A stretch of 64,000 bases of DNA from Pseudomonas sp. Fl4BN1 (GCF_009908285.1 NZ_JAAARM010000028.1:22921-86920); one strand, 5' to 3'; shown: positions 1 to 9,082, counted from the stretch's first letter. The notes: generated by a model from the letters alone, not told the origin. Made by a program: numbers and translations.

Positions 1-798
1 AGCATCGTCCACAAGATTGATGTGAATACCCTGGAAGAGGGGGCGGCCAGCGCTCTGCAACTGAACGAGATCGGCAAGGTCAAGATCAGCCTCGACGCGC
101 CTATCGCCCTGGATGGCTATGAAAGCAACCGCACCACCGGTGCATTCATCGTTATCGATCGCCTGACCAATGGCACCGTCGGTGCGGGCATGATCATTGC
201 CCAGCCGGTGGCCCATGGCAGCGCCACGCACCACGGCAAGCTGGCTCATGTAGCCACCGAAGAGCGTGCCCAGCGCTTCGGCCAGCAACCGGCAACCGTG
301 CTGTTCAGCGGCCTGTCGGGCGCGGGCAAGAGCACCCTGGCCTACGCGGTGGAGCGCAAGCTGTTCGACATGGGGCGTGCGGTGTATGTGCTCGATGGCC
401 AGAACCTGCGGCATGACCTGAACAAGGGCTTGCCACAGGACCGTGCCGGGCGTACCGAGAACTGGCGGCGTGCGGCCCACGTGGCCCGTCAGTTCAACGA
501 AGCGGGTCTGCTGACCTTGGCGGCGTTCGTGGCCCCGAGTGCCGAAGGGCGCGAGCAGGCCAAGGACCTGATTGGCAAGGAGCGTCTGCTGACGGTTTAT
601 GTCCAGGCATCGCCTGCGGTGTGCGCCGAGCGTGATCCGCAAGGCCTGTACGCTGCTGGCGGGGATAATATCCCGGGCGAATCCTTCCCGTACGACGTGC
701 CGCTGAATGCCGATCTGCTGATCGACACCCAGTCGCTGTCGTTGGAAGAGAGCGTCAAGCAGGTGCTGGACCTGTTGCGTAGCCGCGGCGCGATTTAA
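1..798 (+). CDS. cysNC: CysNC C-terminal part: sulfate adenylyltransferase GTPase subunit fused to APS kinase (5' truncated by window)
   Basis: The frame is open from base 1, so the gene begins upstream. The first ~80 codons are the last beta-barrel part of the EF-Tu-like CysN GTPase. The rest is the CysC domain, which phosphorylates adenylylsulfate to PAPS in assimilatory sulfate reduction. The APS kinase P-loop GLSGAGKST lies at about 310-336, followed by DGQNLRHDLNKGL, the usual DGxNxRHxL substrate motif, and a PLNADLLIDT end block. The fused CysN-CysC form is common in Pseudomonas. A strong terminator follows immediately. cysZ in the same window (8.0-8.8 kb) serves the same pathway but is not in this operon. 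Confidence 0.95.
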   Translation, partial: SIVHKIDVNTLEEGAASALQLNEIGKVKISLDAPIALDGYESNRTTGAFIVIDRLTNGTVGAGMIIAQPVAHGSATHHGKLAHVATEERAQRFGQQPATVLFSGLSGAGKSTLAYAVERKLFDMGRAVYVLDGQNLRHDLNKGLPQDRAGRTENWRRAAHVARQFNEAGLLTLAAFVAPSAEGREQAKDLIGKERLLTVYVQASPAVCAERDPQGLYAAGGDNIPGESFPYDVPLNADLLIDTQSLSLEESVKQVLDLLRSRGAI

Positions 799-810
799 GC
801 CGTAGCAAAA

Positions 811-846
811 AGCCCGCAGTCGAGTGATCGGCTGCGGGCTTTTTTG
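811..846 (+). terminator. Rho-independent terminator of cysNC
   Basis: Arms AGCCCGCAG (811-819) and CTGCGGGCT (832-840) pair perfectly and are followed by a T-run at 840-845. It lies 12 bases after the cysNC stop. Confidence 0.9.
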
Positions 847-861
847 TGCGTGTCAGAAGCG

Positions 862-917
862 TTCGCTGGCAAGCCGGCTCCTACGGACCTCTGTGTAGGA
901 GCTGGCTTGCCAGCGAA
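862..917. repeat. REP-type inverted repeat pair
   Basis: Two facing copies of the Pseudomonas REP core occur at 862-884 and 895-917 (GTAGGAGCTGGCTTGCCAGC in the right arm), separated by 10 bases. They sit in the convergent gap between cysNC and the acyltransferase. Related copies occur at 10099-10180 and 18613-18667. Confidence 0.8.
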
Positions 918-924
918 GAGGCCC

Positions 925-1830
925 TCAGGGTTTGGCCGGATACTCCCGATGCAGCACTTCCAGCAGCGCATCCTTGTCCAACCACTGCTGGTTGATCCAG
1001 CCCTGGAATTCCTGGCGGTACTCGGTGTCCTGCTCGTAGTTCTTGCCGATGAACTGCGCCGGAATCCGCACCTCTTCAAAACGCACCACCACATCCTTGA
1101 CCTTGCCGCACAACAGGTCCCAGTAACCGGGCCGGCCAGCGGGGTAATGGATGGTCACATCAATGATCGATTGCAATTGCTCGCCCATGGCATCCAGGAC
1201 AAAGGCAATGCCGCCGGCCTTGGGCTTGAGCAGATAGCGGAACGGCGACTGCTGCTGGGCATGCTTGGCTTCGGTGAAGCGCGTGCCCTCGACGAAGTTG
1301 AAGATGCCCACCGGATTGTCGCGAAACTTCGCGCAGGTCTTGCGGGTGGTTTCCAGGTCCTTGCCCTTCTTCTCCGGGTGCTTTTCTAGGTAGGCCTTGG
1401 AGTAGCGCTTCATGAAGGGAAAGCCCAGGGCCCACCAGGCGAGGCCGATCACTGGAACCCAGATCAGCTCCTGCTTGAGGAAGAACTTCAGCGGGCGAAT
1501 GCGCCGGTTGAGCACGTACTGCAGGACCATGATGTCGACCCAGCTCTGGTGGTTACTGGTGACCAGATAGGAGTGCTGGTAGTCCAGGCCCTCCAGGCCT
1601 TTGAGGTGCCAGCGGGTGCGGCACACCAGGTTCATCCAGGCTTTGTTGTTGCTGATCCAGGCCTCGTGGGTGTGGTTCATCAGCCAGTGGGTGAAGCGCT
1701 GGGTGAGGGCGAAGGGCAGGGCCTTGAAGATCGCCACGCAGAACAGGAACGAGCACAGCAGGATGGTGTTCAGTGCCAGGAGGAGCGAGGCGATGAAGCC
1801 GCGTACGACAGCAGGTAGAAATTCCAGCAT
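925..1830 (-). CDS. 1-acyl-glycerol-3-phosphate acyltransferase-like protein (YihG/PlsC family)
   Basis: A 301-residue protein with a hydrophobic N-terminal segment (about residues 8-35) that would anchor it in the inner membrane. The acyltransferase block NHQSWVDI (HX4D, about residue 93) is followed by FVEGTRFT, the second conserved block of PlsC/LPLAT enzymes. The likely reaction is acyl transfer to a lysophospholipid, and YihG-type proteins are the closest family I recognise. Its ATG (1830-1828) directly abuts the TAA of pta (1833-1831), so translation is probably coupled to pta. Substrate specificity cannot be read from sequence. Confidence 0.85.
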   Translation of the reverse strand: MLEFLPAVVRGFIASLLLALNTILLCSFLFCVAIFKALPFALTQRFTHWLMNHTHEAWISNNKAWMNLVCRTRWHLKGLEGLDYQHSYLVTSNHQSWVDIMVLQYVLNRRIRPLKFFLKQELIWVPVIGLAWWALGFPFMKRYSKAYLEKHPEKKGKDLETTRKTCAKFRDNPVGIFNFVEGTRFTEAKHAQQQSPFRYLLKPKAGGIAFVLDAMGEQLQSIIDVTIHYPAGRPGYWDLLCGKVKDVVVRFEEVRIPAQFIGKNYEQDTEYRQEFQGWINQQWLDKDALLEVLHREYPAKP

Positions 1831-3930
1831 TTAGAGATCCATAGGTCGGTTGGCGGCTTGAATCGCGGTCAGCGCGATGGTGTAGACGATGTCATCCACC
1901 TGGGCGCCGCGGGGCAGGTCGTTCACGGGTTTGCGCAGGCCTTGCAGCATCGGCCCCAGGCTCACGCAATCGGCGCTGCGTTGCACCGCCTTGTGGGTGG
2001 TGTTGCCGGTGTTCAGGTCGGGGAACACGAAGACCGTGGCCTTGCCCGCTACCAGACTGTTGGGGGCCAGTTGCCGGGCCACATTCTCGTTGGCCGCGGC
2101 GTCATATTGCAGCGGGCCGTCGATCAGCAACGAATGTTGGGCTTCATGGGCCAGCAGGGTCGCTTCGCGGACCTTTTCCACTTCTTCGCCGCTGGCCGAA
2201 TCGCCGCTGGAGTAGCTGATCATCGCCACCCGTGGGGTGATGCCGAAGGCCGCTGCCGAGTCGGCGCTCTGCAGGGCGATCTCTGCCAGCTCACTGGCGC
2301 TGGGGTGCGGGTTCATCACGCAGTCGCCATAGATCAGCACCTGCTCGGGGAACAGCATGAAGAACACCGAGGACACCAGGGTGCAGCCCGGTGCCGTCTT
2401 GATCAACTGCAGGGCCGGGCGGATGGTGTTGGCGGTGGAATGGATGACCCCGGAAACCAGGCCATCGACTTCATCCAGGGCCAGCATCACGGTGCCGATT
2501 ACCACCGGGTCTTCCAGTTGCTGCTCGGCCATGGGCGCGTTGAGGCTTTTGCTCTTGCGCAGGGCCACCATCGGCTCCACGTAACGCTCGCGGATCAGGT
2601 CCGGGTCGAGAATCTCCAGGCCTTCGGGCAGTTCGATGCCCTGGGCCCGCGCCACGGCGTGGACGTCTTCCGGTTTGGCCAGCAGCACGCAACGGGCAAT
2701 CCCGCGGGCCTGACAAATGGCGGCGGCCTGCACGGTCAAGGGTTCGCTGCCTTCGGGCAGGACGATGCGTTTGTTGGCTTCCTGGGCCCGCTGGATCAAC
2801 TGGTAGCGGAATACCGCCGGCGACAGGCGCATTTCCCGTGGCGTGCCGCAACGCTGGTGCAGCCAGTTGGCGTCCAGGTGGCTGGCGACGAAGTCGGTGA
2901 TGATCTCCGCGCGCTCGCGGTCGTCGATAGGGATTTCCTTGTTCAGGCCGTTGAGCTGGTTGGCGGTGTCGTAGGAGCCGCTGCTCACCGAGAGCACCGG
3001 CAGGCCGGCATTCAAGGCGCCACGGCAGAGTTCCATGATCCGTGGGTCGGGCAGGGTATCGCTGGTCAGCAGCAGGCCGGCAAGGGGCACGCCATTGATC
3101 GCCGCCAGGCTCACCGCGAGGATGATGTCGTCGCGGTCGCCCGGGGTCACCACCAGCACGCCGGGCTTGAGCAGTTCCACGGTGTTGCGCATGGTGCGGG
3201 CGCAAATGATGATCTTGGTCATGCGTCGGCTTTCGTAGTCGCCGGCGTTGAGCACCTGGGCGCCCATCAGGTCGGCTACGTCGCGAGTGCGCGGGGCGTT
3301 CAGTTCCGGCTGGAAGGGAATGCAGCCCAGCAGACGGAAGTCGCCGCTGCGCAGCAGGGGCGAGTGCTCCTTCAAACGAGCGGAAAACGCCTCCATGCTT
3401 TCATCGGTGCGCACCTTGTTGAGGATCACCCCCAGGACTTTGGGGTCCCGTGGGCCGCCGAACAGTTGGGCCTGCAACTCGACCCGCCCGGACAGCTCGG
3501 TGAGCACTTCGTTTTCCGGCGCGGAGACCAGGATCACCTCGGCGTCCAGGCTTTTCGCCAGGTGCAGGTTGACCCGGGCGGCGTAGCTGGCGCTGCGGGT
3601 CGGCACCATGCCTTCGACGATCAGCACATCCTTGCCGATGGCCGCCTGCTGATAAAGGGTGATGATTTCTTCCAGCAACTCATCCAGCTGGCCGTCGCCG
3701 AGCATCCGCTCGACATGGGCCAGGCCCAAGGGTTGTGGCGGTTTCAGACCGTGGGTGCGGGCCACCAGTTCGGTGGAGCGCTCGGGGCCGGTATCGCCTG
3801 GGTGAGGCTGGGCAATGGGCTTGAAGAAACCGACCTTGAGGCCGGCCCGTTCCAGGGTACGCACCAGCCCGAGGCTGATGGAGGTCAGACCCACACCAAA
3901 ATCGGTGGGTGCGATAAAAAAAGTTTGCAT
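1831..3930 (-). CDS. pta: Phosphate acetyltransferase (long, three-domain form)
   Basis: Interconverts acetyl-CoA and acetyl phosphate. The 699-residue form has an N-terminal BioD-like P-loop domain (APTDFGVGLTSISLGL near the start), a central DRTGG domain and a C-terminal phosphotransacetylase catalytic domain from about residue 370 (ANKRIVLPEGSEPLTVQAA, later GLVSGVIHSTANTIRPALQ). I chose the ATG at 3930 because MQTFFIAPTDFGVGLTS aligns with the start of other long Pta proteins. An in-frame ATG at 3951 would add seven residues and has no better ribosome site. No ackA is present in the window. The downstream acyltransferase gene starts at the next base after the stop codon. Confidence 0.95.
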   Translation of the reverse strand: MQTFFIAPTDFGVGLTSISLGLVRTLERAGLKVGFFKPIAQPHPGDTGPERSTELVARTHGLKPPQPLGLAHVERMLGDGQLDELLEEIITLYQQAAIGKDVLIVEGMVPTRSASYAARVNLHLAKSLDAEVILVSAPENEVLTELSGRVELQAQLFGGPRDPKVLGVILNKVRTDESMEAFSARLKEHSPLLRSGDFRLLGCIPFQPELNAPRTRDVADLMGAQVLNAGDYESRRMTKIIICARTMRNTVELLKPGVLVVTPGDRDDIILAVSLAAINGVPLAGLLLTSDTLPDPRIMELCRGALNAGLPVLSVSSGSYDTANQLNGLNKEIPIDDRERAEIITDFVASHLDANWLHQRCGTPREMRLSPAVFRYQLIQRAQEANKRIVLPEGSEPLTVQAAAICQARGIARCVLLAKPEDVHAVARAQGIELPEGLEILDPDLIRERYVEPMVALRKSKSLNAPMAEQQLEDPVVIGTVMLALDEVDGLVSGVIHSTANTIRPALQLIKTAPGCTLVSSVFFMLFPEQVLIYGDCVMNPHPSASELAEIALQSADSAAAFGITPRVAMISYSSGDSASGEEVEKVREATLLAHEAQHSLLIDGPLQYDAAANENVARQLAPNSLVAGKATVFVFPDLNTGNTTHKAVQRSADCVSLGPMLQGLRKPVNDLPRGAQVDDIVYTIALTAIQAANRPMDL

Positions 3931-3987
3931 GCGAATTCTCAGAAGGTGCATGGCAAAGGCGACGGTCTGCAGCCGTCTGCCTGATAG

Positions 3988-4206
3988 TCAGACGCTAAGG
4001 TTATCGTTTCCCGCGTCTTGAGCACACCAGCCGCAGGCAAAGGGCTGGCCTATTTTTTCCGCCCGCTGTTGCGGGTCCAGGACCCAGGCCCGGGATTGCC
4101 AGGGTGGCAGGTGGCGCAGGTGCTGAGTATGGCCACAGGACAGTTCGGCCACCCAATGACCCTCTTCATCCTGATGAAAACCGCGGATTGTCGAGTGTTT
4201 TTTCAC
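3988..4206 (-). CDS. DUF3565 family small cysteine-containing protein
   Basis: The conserved core GFHQDEEGHWVAELSCGHTQH, then WQSRAWV and FACGWC, is the DUF3565 signature. The CxH and CxxC pairs suggest metal binding, though no function is established. The start is uncertain: the open frame continues to ATGs at 4296 and 4326, but these overlap the divergent slyD start. I therefore favour the GTG at 4206, giving a 72-residue protein beginning MKKHSTIRGFHQ. It lies between pta (same strand, downstream) and slyD (divergent). Confidence 0.7.
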   Translation of the reverse strand: MKKHSTIRGFHQDEEGHWVAELSCGHTQHLRHLPPWQSRAWVLDPQQRAEKIGQPFACGWCAQDAGNDNLSV

Positions 4207-4294
4207 GTTCCGTTTGTCTGGGTTCTGTTCGCTTTCGAGCGATTGCTTCGCTAAACTTGGACGTTCTTCATTCTTATGCAAAAGGTCCCACCCC

Positions 4295-4780
4295 ATGCTG
4301 ATCGCCGCCAATAAGGCTGTCTCCATCGACTATACCCTCACCAACGACGCTGGTGAGGTCATCGACAGCTCTGCCGGCGGCGCCCCGCTGGTTTACCTGC
4401 AAGGTGCAGGTAACATCATTCCTGGTCTGGAAAAGGCCCTGGAAGGCAAGCAAGTCGGTGACGAGCTGAACGTTTCCGTAGAACCTGAAGATGCCTACGG
4501 TGAATACGCTGCCGAACTGGTCAGCACCCTGAGCCGCAGCATGTTCGAAGGCGTTGACGAGCTGGAAGTGGGCATGCAGTTCCACGCCTCCGCTCCGGAC
4601 GGCCAGATGCAGATCGTGACCATCCGTGATCTGGACGGCGACGACGTAACCGTCGACGGCAACCACCCACTGGCCGGCCAGCGCCTGAATTTCCAGGTCA
4701 AGATCGTTGCCATCCGTGACGCCAGCCAGGAAGAAGTCGCTCATGGTCACGTCCATGGCGAAGGTGGTCATCAGCACTGA
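4295..4780 (+). CDS. slyD: FKBP-type peptidyl-prolyl isomerase SlyD
   Basis: A 161-residue cytoplasmic proline isomerase and chaperone. It has the FKBP fold interrupted by an insert-in-flap domain (YTLTNDAGEVIDSS, then GLEKALEGKQVGDELNVSVEPEDAYGEY, then the chaperone insert from about residue 70). The histidine-rich tail HGHVHGEGGHQH is typical of SlyD and binds nickel in known members. The ATG at 4295 is preceded by AAAAGG at an acceptable spacing. It is a single gene with its own terminator. Confidence 0.92.
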   Translation: MLIAANKAVSIDYTLTNDAGEVIDSSAGGAPLVYLQGAGNIIPGLEKALEGKQVGDELNVSVEPEDAYGEYAAELVSTLSRSMFEGVDELEVGMQFHASAPDGQMQIVTIRDLDGDDVTVDGNHPLAGQRLNFQVKIVAIRDASQEEVAHGHVHGEGGHQH

Positions 4781-4809
4781 TTTCTACGCTAAGCTCAAGC
4801 TTGCAGGAG

Positions 4810-4831
4810 AGGCGCCCGAGGGCGCCTTTTT
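4810..4831 (+). terminator. Terminator of slyD
   Basis: Arms GGCGCC (4811-4816) and GGCGCC (4821-4826) form a hairpin followed by TTTTT, 30 bases after the stop codon. Confidence 0.85.
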
Positions 4832-4900
4832 AGTCCGCGGCTTTTGGCTGTACTGTCGAGAGGCTGTTTTCTGTAAGAACACAGGAATTTGGAGTTCGTC

Positions 4901-5383
4901 ATGAGTGCTTTTCACGACCTTAAATTGAAAGCCCTGGATGGTCAGGAGCTGCCGCTCGCGCCCTTCAAGGGGCACGTCGTGCTGGTGGTCAACGTCGCCT
5001 CCAAATGTGGTCTGACACCACAATATGCGGCGTTGGAAAATCTCTATCAGCAATACAAGGGCCAGGGTTTCAGCGTGCTGGGCCTGCCCTGCAACCAATT
5101 CGCCGGGCAGGAGCCGGGGAGCGAGCAGGAGATCCAGGAGTTCTGCAGCCTCAACTACGGAGTGAGCTTTCCATTGAGCAGCAAGCTCGATGTGAACGGT
5201 CCCGAGCGTCATCAGTTGTACCGCTTGCTGGCGGGCGAAGGTGCCGAGTTTCCTGGGGACATCACCTGGAATTTCGAAAAATTCCTGCTGGGCAAGGACG
5301 GTCGGGTATTGGCGCGTTTCTCGCCACGCACCGCGCCGGATGATCCTTCCGTGGTCCAGGCCATCGAAAAGGCCCTGAGCTGA
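4901..5383 (+). CDS. Glutathione peroxidase (cysteine type)
   Basis: A 160-residue thioredoxin-fold peroxidase that reduces peroxides with glutathione or thioredoxin. The catalytic motif NVASKCGLTPQ carries cysteine instead of selenocysteine. The partner residues Q (GLPCNQFAGQEPG) and W (ITWNFEKFLLG) are both present. The ATG at 4901 has GGAG at 4891-4894. A TTG at 4889 is possible but less likely. No signal peptide, so cytoplasmic. Confidence 0.93.
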   Translation: MSAFHDLKLKALDGQELPLAPFKGHVVLVVNVASKCGLTPQYAALENLYQQYKGQGFSVLGLPCNQFAGQEPGSEQEIQEFCSLNYGVSFPLSSKLDVNGPERHQLYRLLAGEGAEFPGDITWNFEKFLLGKDGRVLARFSPRTAPDDPSVVQAIEKALS

Positions 5384-5391
5384 GCCAGCTA

Positions 5392-5455
5392 GCCGGGCGC
5401 GACGGCCCGGCGTGTTTTTCCGCCTGATTCACGCCGCTCTGATGCGGCGTTTTTG
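5392..5455 (+). terminator. Tandem terminators after glutathione peroxidase
   Basis: The first hairpin is GCCGGGC (5392-5398)/GCCCGGC (5405-5411) followed by GTGTTTTT. The second is ACGCCGC (5431-5437)/GCGGCGT (5444-5450) followed by TTTT. Two stacked hairpins with T-runs indicate efficient termination before the next gene. Confidence 0.8.
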
Positions 5456-5596
5456 CATCTAAATCACTTAAATCAATAATGCTGTGCAGTCCAATGGGGG
5501 GCGAATATTATCCCCATCATCGGCGCGCCGGGACTGATTTGCGGCGCCGTCCCGTGCCTCGATCATCGTTTCAAGCCCTTTCCCTCGGAGTGCAGC

Positions 5597-6700
5597 ATGT
5601 CTGTTCAAGCCTTGTTCAAACCTTTTCAACTCGGCGCGCTGGAGCTGCCGAGCCGCGTAGTGATGGCGCCGATGACCCGTTCGTTCTCCCCGGGTGGCGT
5701 GCCCAACTCCAAGGTTATCGAGTACTACCGTCGCCGTGCTGCCGCAGGTGTCGGCCTGATCATCACCGAAGGCACCACCGTCGGGCACAAGGCGGCCAAT
5801 GGTTACCCCAATGTGCCGCAGTTCTTTGGCGAAGCGGCCCTGGCCGGCTGGAAGAAAGTGGTGGATGCGGTACATGCCGAGGGCGGCAAGATCGTTCCGC
5901 AGTTATGGCATGTCGGCAACGTACGGCGCCTGGGCACCGAGCCAGATGCCAGCGTGCCAGGCTATGGCCCGAGCGAGAAACTCAAGGACGGGCAAGTGGT
6001 GGTGCATGGCATGACCCACCAGGACATCCAGGAGGTGATCGCGGCGTTCGCCCAGGCCGCCAAGGATGCCCAGAGCATCGGTATGGATGGCGTGGAGATT
6101 CATGGCGCCCACGGTTATCTGGTGGACCAGTTTTTCTGGGAAGGCAGCAACCAGCGCACTGACGAATATGGCGGCGACCTGGCCCAGCGTTCGCGTTTCG
6201 CCATCGAGCTGATCCAGGCCGTACGTGCCGCCGTTGGCCCGGGTTTTCCGATCATCCTGCGTTTTTCCCAGTGGAAGCAGCAGGACTACAGCGCCCGGCT
6301 GGTGCAGACCCCGGAGGCGCTGGAGGCATTCCTCAAGCCGCTGGCGGACGCTGGTGTGGACATCTTCCACTGTTCGACCCGACGTTTCTGGGAACCGGAG
6401 TTCGAAGGCTCCGACCTTAACCTGGCGGGCTGGACCCGCAAGCTTACCGGCAAGCCCACCATCACCGTGGGCAGCGTCGGCCTGGACGGCGAGTTCCTGC
6501 AGTTCATGGTCAACACCGACAAGGTGGCACAGCCGGCCAGCCTGGAAAACCTGTTGCAGCGTCTGAACAATGACGAGTTCGACCTGGTGGCGGTGGGCCG
6601 TGCATTGCTGGTTGATCCGGACTGGGCGCAGAAGGTCCGTGAAGGTCGTGAGCAGGACATCCTGCCATTCAGCCGTGAAGCGCTGATGAGCCTGGTTTAA
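5597..6700 (+). CDS. Old Yellow Enzyme family NADH:flavin oxidoreductase / alkene reductase
   Basis: A 367-residue FMN-dependent reductase of activated alkenes and electrophiles. It begins with the OYE barrel (SRVVMAPMTRSFSPGG), has the flavin-site motif QLWHVGNVRR, and the hallmark DGVEIHGAHGYLVDQFF (about residues 165-181). The C-terminal NADH:flavin block is VGRALLVDPDWAQKV. GGAG lies 6-10 bases before the ATG. Its stop codon TAA (6698-6700) overlaps that of the convergent glycosyltransferase. The physiological substrate is unknown. Confidence 0.9.
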   Translation: MSVQALFKPFQLGALELPSRVVMAPMTRSFSPGGVPNSKVIEYYRRRAAAGVGLIITEGTTVGHKAANGYPNVPQFFGEAALAGWKKVVDAVHAEGGKIVPQLWHVGNVRRLGTEPDASVPGYGPSEKLKDGQVVVHGMTHQDIQEVIAAFAQAAKDAQSIGMDGVEIHGAHGYLVDQFFWEGSNQRTDEYGGDLAQRSRFAIELIQAVRAAVGPGFPIILRFSQWKQQDYSARLVQTPEALEAFLKPLADAGVDIFHCSTRRFWEPEFEGSDLNLAGWTRKLTGKPTITVGSVGLDGEFLQFMVNTDKVAQPASLENLLQRLNNDEFDLVAVGRALLVDPDWAQKVREGREQDILPFSREALMSLV

Positions 6701-7953
6701 CTCCCGGCACCGGGCGGTGACGGGGGCAACCCTCGCGCCGCGCCGTGCGTCTCCACGCGGGTCCGTGGTTCGACCGTCGCTTCGATGAGTCCTTCGTAAT
6801 CCACTGCGGTCGAGTGCTGGCAAGCGCTGCGTAATTGATCTTCAAACTGCTCGATCACTGCGGCCCAGCCCTGACGGCTGGCGTGTTGCCGAGCGTTGAG
6901 GCGTACCCGGCGCAAGGTTTCCGCTTCTTCCAGCAACCAGCTGGCGGCGTCGCAAAAAGCCCGTTCATCTCCAGGCATCGCCAGCACGCCGTTGTAGCCA
7001 TGGCGGATATGTTGAGCCGCCGCCGCCTGGTCGTAGGCCACCACCGCCAGTCCAGAAGCCAAGGCTTCGAGCACCACGTTGCCGAAGGTTTCAGTCAGGC
7101 TGGGAAATACGAATACATCCCCCGCGGCATAGTGGGCCGCTAGGGCTTCGCCCCGCTGACTGCCGCAGAACAAGGCATCGGGCAGGCTTTTTTCCAGGGC
7201 TGCACGTTGCGGACCGTCACCCACCACGATCAGCTTCATCCGGCGCTGTGGATAAGTGGCCTGGAGCTGCTCGAAGCAGCGCTTGAGCAGGCCAAGGTTC
7301 TTCTCCGGCGCCAGGCGTCCAACATGAATCACCGCCAGGTCCTCATTGCCCAGGCCCCAGCTGGCGCGCAATTCGTTGGGCCGCTTGGCCGGGTGGAACA
7401 ACTGGCTGTCGACGCCTCGGGACAATAGGGCCAGGCGCTCGAAATGGCGGCGCTCCAGCTCCAGGCGTTGGCTGGCGCTGGGCACCAGGGTCACTTTCGA
7501 GCGGTTGTGGAACCAGCGCAGGTAGTGGGTCAGCAAGCGGGTCAGCAAACCCAGGCCGTATTGGCTGGAGTACTGCTGGAAGTTGGTGTGGAAACCACTG
7601 ACCACCGAGATCCCCAGACGCTTTGCCGCTCGCAGTGCGGACAGCCCCAGCGGCCCCTCGGTGGCGATGTAGAGCACGTCCGGGCGCTGGCGCTTCCAGC
7701 GCCGCAACAGTTTGTGCATCGACGACTGGCCCCATTGCAGCCCGGGGTAGCCCGGCAGCGGCCAGCCCCGGCAGAGCAGCAGAGCCTCGTCGCTGATACG
7801 GCTCTGATCACAGCCCTGGCGCGGGCGTACCAGCTCTACCTGATGCCCACGGGCGCGCAGGCCATCGCAGAGGCGGCCAAGGGTATTGGCCACGCCATTG
7901 ATTTCCGGTGGGTAGGTTTCGGTGATCAGGGTGATATGCAGAGCTGTCGTCAT
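6697..7953 (-). CDS. GT4-family glycosyltransferase (mannosyltransferase-like)
   Basis: A GT-B fold glycosyltransferase of about 418 residues. The N-terminal acceptor domain starts ITETYPPEINGVANTLGRL, typical of GDP-mannose-dependent GT4 enzymes. The C-terminal nucleotide-sugar domain has IHVGRLAPEKNLGLL and the E-x7-E block FVFPSLTETFGNVVLEALASG. I prefer the ATG at 7953 (MTTALHITLITETYPP). An ATG at 7977 would add eight residues. There is no signal peptide, so it probably acts at the cytoplasmic membrane face. It is monocistronic and its acceptor is unknown. Confidence 0.88.
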   Translation of the reverse strand: MTTALHITLITETYPPEINGVANTLGRLCDGLRARGHQVELVRPRQGCDQSRISDEALLLCRGWPLPGYPGLQWGQSSMHKLLRRWKRQRPDVLYIATEGPLGLSALRAAKRLGISVVSGFHTNFQQYSSQYGLGLLTRLLTHYLRWFHNRSKVTLVPSASQRLELERRHFERLALLSRGVDSQLFHPAKRPNELRASWGLGNEDLAVIHVGRLAPEKNLGLLKRCFEQLQATYPQRRMKLIVVGDGPQRAALEKSLPDALFCGSQRGEALAAHYAAGDVFVFPSLTETFGNVVLEALASGLAVVAYDQAAAAQHIRHGYNGVLAMPGDERAFCDAASWLLEEAETLRRVRLNARQHASRQGWAAVIEQFEDQLRSACQHSTAVDYEGLIEATVEPRTRVETHGAARGLPPSPPGAGS

Positions 7954-8022
7954 GACCTCAGTGTCGACCGAGGCCATGTCGTCATTGTGACGGTCGGGTG
8001 ATGGATTTATGACGCTCCGGCC

Positions 8023-8772
8023 TTACTGGCGCGGCAGGTTTTCCACTCCGCGCTCACGCACCCAGAACAGCGTCGCGCCAGCCACGGCCGCCGGCATCAT
8101 CAGGATGTTGACGAACGGAACCATCAGCGCCAGGTAGACGATGCCGCCAAAGCCCAGGCTCTGCCAGCGCTTCTGCCGCAGCCAGGCGAGCATGTCCTGC
8201 CAGCTCATCTTGTGGTTGTCAGCCGGGTAGTCGATGTACTGGATGGCCATCATCCAGACCCCGAACAGCAACCACAGCGGTGCGGCCACCAGGTTGACCA
8301 TCGGGATCAGCGACAGGATGAACAGGCCAATGGCCCGGGGCAGGAAGTAGCCGAGCTTGCGCATTTCCCGGGCCAGGGTGCGCGGAATCATGGCAATCAG
8401 TTCGCCCCAGCTGAAGGGCGGGAAATCATCGGTGCCACGGACCACGGTTTCGACTTTTTCCGATAGAAACCCGTTGAACGGTGCGGCGATGATATTGGCC
8501 AGCATGGTGAAGGTGAAAAACACCATCAACCCGACCAGTATCACGAACAGCGGCCAGAGGATGTAGCTGAGGAAACTCAGCCAGTCCGGCAGGGACGGCA
8601 TCAGGGCGTCGACCCAGAGACTGAACTGGTGGCTGGCGAAATAGATCAATCCGACGAACAGCACCAGGTTGATGACCAGGGGCAAGAGCACGAACAGGCG
8701 CAGGCCGGGACTGAGGATCAGCTTCAGGCCTTCACGCAGGTATTGCGGGCCGGATAGGACGGGGGCGGGCAT
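8023..8772 (-). CDS. cysZ: Sulfate transporter CysZ
   Basis: A 249-residue inner-membrane protein of the EI24/CysZ family that imports sulfate for cysteine synthesis. It opens with GPQYLREGLKLILSPGLRLF, the conserved CysZ start. Hydrophobic segments follow at about residues 25-50, 70-95, 150-175 and 205-230. The ATG at 8772 is preceded by GGAGCG. Upstream in-frame ATGs at 8877 and 8853 would add a non-conserved polar leader and are rejected. Confidence 0.9.
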   Translation of the reverse strand: MPAPVLSGPQYLREGLKLILSPGLRLFVLLPLVINLVLFVGLIYFASHQFSLWVDALMPSLPDWLSFLSYILWPLFVILVGLMVFFTFTMLANIIAAPFNGFLSEKVETVVRGTDDFPPFSWGELIAMIPRTLAREMRKLGYFLPRAIGLFILSLIPMVNLVAAPLWLLFGVWMMAIQYIDYPADNHKMSWQDMLAWLRQKRWQSLGFGGIVYLALMVPFVNILMMPAAVAGATLFWVRERGVENLPRQ

Positions 8773-9082
8773 AGAGCGCTCCGAGCAGAAGGAAAACGCG
8801 CCGACCTTACCGGCTTTGCTCTGGGGGCGAAAGCACGGCGAACAGGTCGACATCAACGGTAACAAAGACCCTTTCAAATAGGCCTTCTGAGGATAGAGAC
8901 CGCCTATGAGCTGGATTGTTAAACCGTATTTCCTTAATCTTCGCCCCCTCTATACGCTTCACCCATTATTTTTTGGACGGGCGAGTTCAAGCCTTCCCCA
9001 AGGTTTCGCCGTCCTTTTTTATTGCAGCCGGCAATCCGGCGTTCCGCGCCAGGTCACCCGGGCCGGTCGATAGGAGTGAGTC

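Noticed and set aside
1858..3984. 708-codon plus-strand open frame opposite pta
   Set aside because: Antisense shadow of a GC-rich gene: pta has clear family motifs, and the opposite frame encodes low-complexity H/Q/G-rich sequence.
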